DNA from: an uncultured Roseibium sp.
GTDB lineage: Bacteria > Pseudomonadota > Alphaproteobacteria > Rhizobiales > Stappiaceae
Direction of reading: 5' to 3'
Assembly: GCF_947494555.1 (NCBI RefSeq)
Contig: NZ_CANLVF010000001.1
Span: 1,302,001-1,366,000, forward strand
DNA length: 64,000 bases
This document shows positions 57,387-64,000 of this stretch, piece after piece. Each line of letters begins with the position of its first letter. Positions within the stretch are counted from its first letter, which is position 1. The translations under genes were made by a program, and so were the position numbers. Under the pieces are notes generated by a model that saw nothing but the letters and a program-made list of their open reading frames with translations, had not been told where the DNA came from and did no database searches.

Positions 57387-57540
57387 GATTTGTCCTGAGC
57401 CAGCCCTGGCCGGACCGCACCGGGATCCGCCCCGTTCCCGCCGGCTGGGGTTTTATCTGGATTTCATTTGAGCAAAGTCGGAAAATCAGACACAGGAAGC
57501 AAATCTGGATGGTCGCCACCGGCACAGAAAAGGACATTGA

Positions 57541-58104
57541 ATGAACTCGCTTGAACGTTGGCGTACGGCGTGGCCCTGGATAATCGTCGGTCTGCAGGCT
57601 GTGTGTGTACTGTTCCTCTTGAGTGGAGAAGTGTCTGAGTTTTTGTGGGGAGAAATGACGGGGGGCATTGTCGACAATGACCTGCTCGAAAACCTTGTCA
57701 TTTCGGTGCTTCTGGTCAGTCTGATCGGATCCGGCTTGGAGGTGCGCAAAGTCATGAGCCGCCAAAAGCGATTGGAAAATCAGGTCAAAGCAGCTTCCGG
57801 CGCTTTTGCCTCAATGTTGGAAGAGCATTTCGAGGAATGGGCGCTCACGCCGTCCGAATGTGACGTGGCGATGCTGTGTCTCAAGGGCTTTTCAATTGCC
57901 GAAATCGCCAGGATCCGCAAGACCGCCGAAGGCACGGTGAAAGCTCAGTGCAACGCCATCTACCGCAAGGCCGGCGTAAGTGGCCGGCCGCAATTGTTGT
58001 CGCTCTTTCTCGACGAACTCCTTTATGGGGCAGTGCTTGAGGAAGGTGATTCAGACCCCGGGCAGGGTAAAAGACGGACCCGCCTCGAACAGGTTCAGGT
58101 ATAA
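57541..58104 (+). CDS. Membrane-anchored LuxR-type HTH regulator
   Basis: A 187-aa protein. Two hydrophobic segments (about 12-30 and 50-66) form an N-terminal anchor; a coiled-coil linker (RKVMSRQKRLENQVKA) follows. Residues about 100-160 are a LuxR-type HTH (LTPSECDVAMLCLKGFSIAE, IARIRKTAEGTVKAQCNAIY). It has no receiver domain, so the signal must come through the membrane part. It lies between two exported PepSY genes on the same strand, which may supply that signal. Confidence 0.85.
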   Translation: MNSLERWRTAWPWIIVGLQAVCVLFLLSGEVSEFLWGEMTGGIVDNDLLENLVISVLLVSLIGSGLEVRKVMSRQKRLENQVKAASGAFASMLEEHFEEWALTPSECDVAMLCLKGFSIAEIARIRKTAEGTVKAQCNAIYRKAGVSGRPQLLSLFLDELLYGAVLEEGDSDPGQGKRRTRLEQVQV

Positions 58105-58218
58105 GCCGATTTCATGTCAGGCTTGGCCTGATTGTGTAAGATCTTTAACTTGAAGCTCTCCGGATCGCCCCCATCTGGCAGTCAACAGCCAAAACACGTG
58201 AGCGAAGTCTGGAGAAAA

Positions 58219-58500
58219 ATGTTTCCGTCCAATCCAAAAACTGCCGCAAGGCCCGGAGCACTGGCTGCGGCGGTGTTCGTTGCCACCGGCACAGCCGCGT
58301 TTGCCCAGGTCCAATCCGGGGACACCGTTGGAACTTCGGTGTCCGGGATAGCCCTGGCCCTGGAAACAAGCGGCTATGATATTCGCGAGATCGAAGTCAA
58401 AAGGTCCCGCATCGAGGTTGAGGCGATCCTTGAGGGGAACAAGTTCGAGATCAAGATTGATCCGCAATCAGGCGAAGTGATTGCTGTGGAGCGCGACTGA
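58219..58500 (+). CDS. Exported PepSY-domain protein 2
   Basis: A 93-aa protein with a signal peptide (MFPSNPKTAARPGALAAAVF, ending AFA near residue 29). The mature part is PepSY-like: GIALALETSGYDIREIEVKR then FEIKIDPQSGEVIAVERD. It resembles the protein at 57084 in length and pattern but has no acidic tail. The ATG at 58219 follows GGAGA. It is 114 bases after the LuxR gene. Confidence 0.8.
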   Translation: MFPSNPKTAARPGALAAAVFVATGTAAFAQVQSGDTVGTSVSGIALALETSGYDIREIEVKRSRIEVEAILEGNKFEIKIDPQSGEVIAVERD

Positions 58501-58567
58501 CACCCGCAAACCGGTCGAAAACCTGGTTCTTCCGTGGGCGCCCAGGTGAGCTGCGGCCTGGTGCCTA

Positions 58568-59047
58568 TCAGTTCTCCCTAAGAGGCAAAGCGACGGTGTC
58601 CTTGACCGTATTGACGACGATCCTCGACTGGACATCGGAAACCAGCGTGTTGTCCAGCAGCTTCAGCCGGAGAAAATTGTCGTAGGTCTTTATGTCGTCG
58701 GTGACGACTTTGATCAGATAGTCCACTGCGCCGGTAATGCGTTCGCAGGTCACGACTTCAGGCCAGTGATGCACCAGCTTGTCGAAAGTCTCCATATTGT
58801 CGCGACTCGGGACAGCCAGTTTGACAAATGAATAGGCGACGAAACCCAAGCCGACGGATTCCCGGTCGATAATCGCGGTGATCTGGCGGATAATGCCCTG
58901 TTCCTTGAGTCGTTTGATCCGGCGCCAGCAAGGTGTCTGACTCATTCCCGCTTCTTTGGCCACTTCGGCGATGGACAGCGATGCATCCCGCTGCAAGACT
59001 CGGAGAACACGTATGTCGGATGGGTCGAGAAGATATTTATCGGTCAT
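58568..59047 (-). CDS. Lrp/AsnC-family transcriptional regulator
   Basis: A 159-aa regulator with N-terminal HTH (IRVLRVLQRDASLSIAEVAK, MSQTPCWRRIKRLKEQG) and a RAM ligand-binding domain (VVTCERITGAVDYLIKVVTD). Lrp proteins sense amino acids. It is divergent from the indolepyruvate oxidoreductase gene across 146 bases and is its likely regulator, which fits an amino-acid catabolic role for that enzyme. Confidence 0.93.
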   Translation of the reverse strand: MTDKYLLDPSDIRVLRVLQRDASLSIAEVAKEAGMSQTPCWRRIKRLKEQGIIRQITAIIDRESVGLGFVAYSFVKLAVPSRDNMETFDKLVHHWPEVVTCERITGAVDYLIKVVTDDIKTYDNFLRLKLLDNTLVSDVQSRIVVNTVKDTVALPLREN

Positions 59048-59193
59048 CGTCTATTTGGGGAATTTTTATGCGGTCTTGACGTTATTGGCCGTGACGATAG
59101 CACAGAAATTGCCCAAGAAAAGGATGATATTTATCTGGAAGAGAGTGGCGGGGAGGCGCTGCCGCCAAGATCGACGTTTCAGGAGGACGCCGG

Positions 59194-62100
59194 ATGAATG
59201 TTCATATGCCAACCGTTTCGCTGGAAGACAAATATGTAGCGACCGAGGGACGGGTCTATCTGACAGGCATACAGGCACTCGTGCGGCTGGCACTGGATCG
59301 GGCGAGGCTGGACCGCGACGCAGGCCTGAAGGCCGGAGGGTTCATTTCAGGCTACCGCGGATCGCCACTTGCCGGTTACGACACTGAGCTCATGCGCGCG
59401 CAGCGCCATCTCGACACATGTGACGTCGTGTTCAAGCCGGGGGTCAATGAGGAGCTGGGTGCAACGGCAGTCTGGGGCAGCCAGAAACTGAGAGGTGAGG
59501 GCGGCGTCGGCAGACCGACGGACTATGACGGTGTTTTCGGCATATGGTACGGCAAGGCTCCAGGCGTTGATCGCGCCGGAGACGTGTTACGTCAGGCCAA
59601 CGCATCGGGCACTGACCGCAATGGTGGCGTACTCGCGCTTGCGGGCGATGACCATCTTGCAAAGTCCTCCATCCTTCCTGCGCAGAGCGAGTTCTTCTTT
59701 GAACATGCCGAAATTCCCGTTCTGAACCCTTCGGACATCCAGGACGTGCTGGACTTCGGCCTTCACGGACTTGAAATGTCCAGGTTTACGAGCCTTTGGA
59801 CGGCGCTGATCTGCGTTGCCGATACAATGGACGCATCGGCGACAATCGATATCTCCGCCGACAGGCTCCAGCTGATGCGCCCTCTGGAAGGCGATCCGCG
59901 CAAGGACTACCGGCAAAATCGTGACCTGATGCTGGGCAACAGGCTGGAAACGGAACGGCTCGTTCGGGACCTTCGCATTCCGGCGGCTCAAAACTATGTC
60001 AGAACAAACGGTCTTGACCGGGTGACTTTTGGAACGCGCGGGCAGGCAAAACTCGGCATTGTCGCGTCCGGCAAGGCCTATCGGGATCTCTTGCAGGCAC
60101 TCAATCTTATGGGTGTCAGCGAGGATCTGGCCAAATCCATCGGCCTTGCTGTCTACAAGGTCGCAATGACGTGGCCGCTGGAGCCGTTGGGGCTTCGCGA
60201 ATTTGCCCGCGGCACCGAGCGGTTGCTCGTCGTTGAGCACAAGCGTGCCTTCATGGAGAGCCAGATCAAGGAGATTTCCTATCACTGGCCGGAAATGAGC
60301 CGGCCAGAAATCTGGGGCAAGCGCCGTCCGGATGGAAAGCCGTTCCTTTCGGACGTGCTGGAACTGTCCGTTGCCGAACTGATCAAGGGACTGATGGCGT
60401 GGCTGCCGCAAGAGATCGTGTCGCAGGACATGGGTGCGGTTGCCGACCGGATGACCAAACAGGTCATGTGGGCTCAGGGACATGCCGAGCGCGCGGCCCG
60501 TATTCCCTATTTCTGTTCAGGATGTCCGCATTCGACCTCGACCAGGACGCCGGAGGGCTCACGCTCCATGCCGGGGATCGGGTGCCACGCGATGACCGAA
60601 ATGGCTGGCCGTACGACCGAGGGTCAGATTGCGATGGGCGGCGAGGGCGTACTCTGGGTCGGTCAGGAACCGTTTTCCGGCGACAGTCACGTTTTCGCCA
60701 ACGTCGGCGATGGCACCTATTTCCACTCCGGGATTTTGGCCATCCGTCAGGCGCTCGCTTCGAATGTGCCGATCACATACAAGATCCTCTATAACGACGC
60801 GGTCGCGATGACCGGTGGACAGAAGGTCGATGGCCTTTTGTCCGTGCCGCAGATCACGCGCCAGCTGGAAGCCGAAGGCGTGGAACGCATTGCCGTCGTG
60901 TCGGAGAACCCTGAAAACTACGGCTCCTGGACGCCTGTTGCAAAAGGCACGAAAATTTACCACCGCGATGAACTGATGGATGTCCAGAAAGAGCTTCAGA
61001 CGTTCAAGGGCGTTTCGGTCATTGTCTATGACCAGACCTGTGCTGCTGAAAAGCGCCGCCGGCGCAAGCGGGGACAATTTCCGGATCCGGACAAGAGACT
61101 GTTCATCAATGACCGCGTTTGCGAGGGGTGCGGAGACTGTTCGGTTCAATCAAATTGCCTGTCCGTCGAGCCCCTTGCGACGCCGTTCGGTGAAAAACGT
61201 GTCATCAATCAGTCGAGCTGCAACAAGGACTTTTCCTGCATCAAGGGCTTTTGTCCGTCCTTCGTTGAAATCGATGGCGCGGCGCTTCGCAAGCCGAAAA
61301 AGGCCGAGATCGACATCGATGTTCTTGCAGATGCGTTGCCTGATCCTGTCCTTCCATCGCTGGAGCAGACGCAGAATACGCTCGTTGCCGGCATTGGCGG
61401 CATGGGTGTCACGACAATTAGCGCTGTTCTTGCCATGGCAGCGCATATCGATGGCAAGCAAGCATCGACGCTCGATATGACCGGGCTTGCCCAAAAGGGC
61501 GGGCCGGTTACGTCTCATGTACGTTTTGCCGCCAGTGACAGATCCATCGAAGGACCACGGGTTCCGACAGCAAGCCTTGATCTGCTGATCGCCAGCGACA
61601 TGGTGGTGGCCACCAATGCAGATCAGCTTGCCTTGGCACGGTGTGGACACACAGTCACTGTGGCAAACACCAAAGTTGCGCCGACCGCGGAATTTGTTCT
61701 CAAGCAAACGCTGTCATTTGACGAAAAGCGCATGGATACGGCATTGCGCGAGGCGTCGGGAACCTACGTTTCCATGAACGCCGCGGATATCGCGGAAAAG
61801 CTGCTTGGAGATGCCATTTTTGCGAACATGCTGCTTGTCGGGATGGCCTACCAGAGCGGCGCGCTGCCTGTGTCGGATCACGCGCTTGAAACCGCGCTTC
61901 AGCTCAACGGTGCGGCAGTTGCAAACAACATCAAGGCGTTTCGGGCTGGCCGTGTTCTTGTGGCGCATCCTGAGAAACTTCTGAGCGCGTTGCCCGCCGC
62001 CGAGACGCAGCCGATATTCACGCTCGACGAAAAAATCGCCTTTAACGAAGAAGAGCTCACCAGATATCAGGATGCAGAATACGCCGCCGGCTACCGCGAT

Positions 62101-62715
62101 CTCGTGGACAAGGTGAAGTCGGCTGACGAATTGAACGGTCCCGGAACATTGAGGCTTACGCAGACCGTTGCCGATATGCTGTTCAAAGTGATGGCCTACA
62201 AGGATGAATTTGAGGTCGCGCGTCTTTATTCTTCACCCGACTTCAAGAAGAAGGTATCGCAGCGGTTTCAGGATCCCAAGAAGATCAAGGTCCATCTGGC
62301 GCCGCCACTTCTGGCACACCGGAAGGATCCCAAGACCGGACGTCCTGAAAAAATCGCCTTTGGTCCCTGGATTTTCCAAGCTTTCGGCGTTTTGGCGAAG
62401 TTCAAGCGGGTTCGCGGCAAATGGTATGATCCGTTTGGCAGAACAGCCGAGCGAAAGGCGGAACGGGCACTGGTCCGCCAGTATAGATCCGATATCGCCG
62501 AGATCCTGAACCGGCTGCCAGACGGAAACTATGGTCTCCTGGTTGAACTGGCGCGCGTTCCGGATCTGGTACGGGGGTTCGGTCCGGTCAAGGAAGCCAA
62601 TCTGAAGAAGGCATCCGACAAACGCCGCTTATTGCTGGAGCAGCTCAACAAGACAGACAGCGGCGGCGGTGATCGCGAGACCGCGGCATCGCAGTATCTG
62701 GAAGCCGCCGAGTAG
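59194..62715 (+). CDS. Indolepyruvate ferredoxin oxidoreductase, fused alpha-beta type
   Basis: Oxidatively decarboxylates aryl or branched 2-oxo acids to acyl-CoA using thiamine diphosphate and ferredoxin. The 1173-aa protein fuses both subunits. The TPP site is at about 500-550 (VFANVGDGTYFHSGILAIRQ, NDAVAMTGGQ). A cysteine cluster follows at about 645-690 (CEGCGDCSVQSNC, NKDFSCIKGFCPSF). The gamma-type domain is at about 730-900 (GIGGMGVTTISAVLA, MTGLAQKGGPVTSHVRFA). A long C-terminal domain completes it. The start ATG follows AGGAGG. Confidence 0.95.
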   Translation: MNVHMPTVSLEDKYVATEGRVYLTGIQALVRLALDRARLDRDAGLKAGGFISGYRGSPLAGYDTELMRAQRHLDTCDVVFKPGVNEELGATAVWGSQKLRGEGGVGRPTDYDGVFGIWYGKAPGVDRAGDVLRQANASGTDRNGGVLALAGDDHLAKSSILPAQSEFFFEHAEIPVLNPSDIQDVLDFGLHGLEMSRFTSLWTALICVADTMDASATIDISADRLQLMRPLEGDPRKDYRQNRDLMLGNRLETERLVRDLRIPAAQNYVRTNGLDRVTFGTRGQAKLGIVASGKAYRDLLQALNLMGVSEDLAKSIGLAVYKVAMTWPLEPLGLREFARGTERLLVVEHKRAFMESQIKEISYHWPEMSRPEIWGKRRPDGKPFLSDVLELSVAELIKGLMAWLPQEIVSQDMGAVADRMTKQVMWAQGHAERAARIPYFCSGCPHSTSTRTPEGSRSMPGIGCHAMTEMAGRTTEGQIAMGGEGVLWVGQEPFSGDSHVFANVGDGTYFHSGILAIRQALASNVPITYKILYNDAVAMTGGQKVDGLLSVPQITRQLEAEGVERIAVVSENPENYGSWTPVAKGTKIYHRDELMDVQKELQTFKGVSVIVYDQTCAAEKRRRRKRGQFPDPDKRLFINDRVCEGCGDCSVQSNCLSVEPLATPFGEKRVINQSSCNKDFSCIKGFCPSFVEIDGAALRKPKKAEIDIDVLADALPDPVLPSLEQTQNTLVAGIGGMGVTTISAVLAMAAHIDGKQASTLDMTGLAQKGGPVTSHVRFAASDRSIEGPRVPTASLDLLIASDMVVATNADQLALARCGHTVTVANTKVAPTAEFVLKQTLSFDEKRMDTALREASGTYVSMNAADIAEKLLGDAIFANMLLVGMAYQSGALPVSDHALETALQLNGAAVANNIKAFRAGRVLVAHPEKLLSALPAAETQPIFTLDEKIAFNEEELTRYQDAEYAAGYRDLVDKVKSADELNGPGTLRLTQTVADMLFKVMAYKDEFEVARLYSSPDFKKKVSQRFQDPKKIKVHLAPPLLAHRKDPKTGRPEKIAFGPWIFQAFGVLAKFKRVRGKWYDPFGRTAERKAERALVRQYRSDIAEILNRLPDGNYGLLVELARVPDLVRGFGPVKEANLKKASDKRRLLLEQLNKTDSGGGDRETAASQYLEAAE

Positions 62716-62860
62716 GCGCATGGTGATGAACGGGAGACGGTAGCCGGCGCTGACCGGTTGCACATCCTGTTTAGACCGGAACACAAGGGCAAAGCTTCAG
62801 AGCAGCCCATCACTGTCATTGCCCGCCTTTGCAGCGGCCATTGATGGCACAAGGGCGCGC

Positions 62861-63097
62861 TCAGTCTTCCATCCAGGTGATCGGCTGAAAGGATGTCCTG
62901 CGCATTCTTTCACCGGTTCTCGTGTCCTCATCTGAAATGACATCGTCCAGCAGTTCGTCCGGAATAGCGCGCAAGGACTGCTGGCGCCGGAGACTGAAAA
63001 TACACCAGTTGAAGAAGGAGTGGAGCCTGGAGGCTGACGCTGCCTTGCTTGCAGATCGTGTCGGTGCAGGTCTTTCAAAGGGGATTGGATCTGGCAT
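62861..63097 (-). CDS. DUF1127-like small protein
   Basis: A 78-aa protein. The middle (HSFFNWCIFSLRRQQSLRAI, then PDELLDDVISDED) is like the DUF1127 helix, but the C-terminal end with the usual EA-x-x-PFW is replaced by RRTSFQPITWMED. The ATG at 63097 has GGAG six bases upstream and is preferred over 63109. Function unknown. The region 62716-62860 holds no gene. Confidence 0.6.
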   Translation of the reverse strand: MPDPIPFERPAPTRSASKAASASRLHSFFNWCIFSLRRQQSLRAIPDELLDDVISDEDTRTGERMRRTSFQPITWMED

Positions 63098-63602
63098 CGC
63101 TCGCTCCATAAAGAAAGAAATGTATTTTTTTATTTTGGATGCAATGACGCTAAATTCAATATAAAAAGGAAAATATTATTTTATTATGTTCACCGTCTTT
63201 CCAGCGAGACCGGTCGATGCCGCTATGCCATTGAGACGGCTGGCGACTGCGCATGAGGCTCCAGGCAAGGGCCTGCGTTTTAAAAGGACGTTTTCATGCC
63301 CTGGAACATTTCACATGTCAGCCGGTGGTTCGTCCGTTCCCGCGCCAATAAAGCGAACTTTTTTCGATTGAATTTACAATTTTTTTCCTGTGTATGCATT
63401 GCGCCGGGAAGATTGCTTGAAGTCTTTTTGTTTTTTAAATTCAATAACTTAACTTCATTTCAGTCAATAAGCCTAGAATTTTCGGTAAATTTGGCACAAA
63501 GACAATTACATTCCCGACATTCCTGTTGGGCTCTTCTTTAATTCTCGCAGCCATTTTCGATAAGACGCCGCAATCGGACATTTTGAAAATTGGTATCGAA
63601 GC
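63098..63602. other. AT-rich intergenic region
   Basis: These 505 bases are rich in A/T homopolymers (for example around 63150-63180 and 63420-63460) and contain no ORF with a convincing ribosome-binding site or domain. It probably holds divergent promoters for the DUF1127-like and DUF2336 genes. Confidence 0.5.
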
Positions 63603-64000
63603 ATGAGTGAAGCGTTGAAAACCGAACTGGTGAACTTTTCGGAGCTGACCGGGGAAGCTGGAAGCGCCAGGAAAGCAGAGCTTGCCCGGCACGTTGCAGC
63701 CCTGTTTGCGTTGACATCGGAAAGGTGTTCGGACGAGCAGGTCGGCGTATACGACTCGGTGCTGCTTCGGCTTGTCGACATGGTGGAGGCTGAAGTCCGC
63801 CGCTATGTCGCCGAGCAGATGTCCGGTTTGAGCCGCGGTCCCCAGGATACCATTCGCCGTCTTGCGGATGACGATATTGAAGTCGCCGAGCCGATCCTCC
63901 TTCGGTCTTCCATTCTCAGTGACGAAGATCTGATTTCGATCGCAGAAAAGCGCGGCAATTCGCATTGTTATGCGATTGCGCAACGGGAAGTGCTTTCCGA
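63603..64000 (+). CDS. DUF2336 domain protein, N-terminal part
   Basis: The frame starts at ATG 63603 and is still open at the window end; 132 residues are visible. They match the start of DUF2336: AELARHVAALFALTSERCSD, DTIRRLADDDIEVAEPILLR and LISIAEKRGNSHCYAIAQRE, i.e. helical repeats with HEAT-like spacing. The family occurs mainly in alphaproteobacteria and has no assigned function. The ribosome-binding site is weak. Confidence 0.85.
   Translation, partial: MSEALKTELVNFSELTGEAGSARKAELARHVAALFALTSERCSDEQVGVYDSVLLRLVDMVEAEVRRYVAEQMSGLSRGPQDTIRRLADDDIEVAEPILLRSSILSDEDLISIAEKRGNSHCYAIAQREVLS

Noticed and set aside
57400..57454. Possible terminator after PepSY gene 1
   Set aside because: The outer CCAGCC/GGCTGG arms are 37 bases apart with an irregular inner fold; the short TTTT tract is not enough to call it.

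Overview
The window is a gene-dense chromosomal segment from an alphaproteobacterium, most likely of the order Hyphomicrobiales and plausibly the Stappiaceae (Roseibium/Labrenzia-like); the genus is an inference. The basis is GC-rich coding sequence, the purS-purQ / purL-bolA-grxD backbone, a DUF1476 (ATPase zeta inhibitor) gene divergent from purC, an all-in-one indolepyruvate oxidoreductase, and several DUF1127, DUF427, DUF2259 and DUF2336 genes typical of that group. No rRNA, tRNA, CRISPR array, intact insertion sequence or prophage was seen.

Layout. 1-134 is the tail of an AraC regulator, followed by duplicated REP-like palindromes (227-590) and a monomeric isocitrate dehydrogenase (847-3063, minus strand). 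3241-6984 holds five related small two-TM proteins on the minus strand, with tandem REP mosaics (5761-6374, 7665-8160) between and beside them. Next come a DUF2267 gene, an adenylate cyclase, a secreted MRJP/SMP-30-like protein with a divergent LysR regulator, trmJ-murI, an EAL-CBS-GGDEF protein and rpsD with a possible leader stem. 16397-19041 is an Rrf2 / MFS exporter / methyltransferase module. 19042-21361 is sparse. A small I9-like protein and a leaderless subtilase follow (21745-23935), facing a LysM-Gmad2 protein. Then come ttcA, a LysR-controlled hydroxyacid dehydrogenase / aldehyde dehydrogenase pair, and a split Aer-like PAS and chemoreceptor pair.

31047-34044 has a DUF427 protein, an SGNH hydrolase and a DUF427-cyclase fusion. 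34713-49513 is the purine region: grxD, a 45-aa membrane ORF, bolA, purL, about 4.2 kb of regulatory and redox genes, purQ, a 35-aa membrane protein, purS, purC and purB. Unrelated genes (SMR-like, HpaI aldolase, RBBP9-like hydrolase, metallophosphoesterase) lie between purC and purB.

The last part (49677-64000) has a NUDIX hydrolase, an APC permease, an FkbM methyltransferase, rpe, a DUF2259 protein, a BASS transporter, a DadA-like oxidase, a PepSY / membrane-LuxR / PepSY trio, an Lrp regulator divergent from indolepyruvate oxidoreductase, a DUF1127-like gene and the start of a DUF2336 gene.

For novelty, the best leads are the I9-like/subtilase pair, the array of five paralogous small membrane proteins, the DUF427-cyclase fusion, the PepSY-LuxR-PepSY trio and the possible rpsD leader stem.
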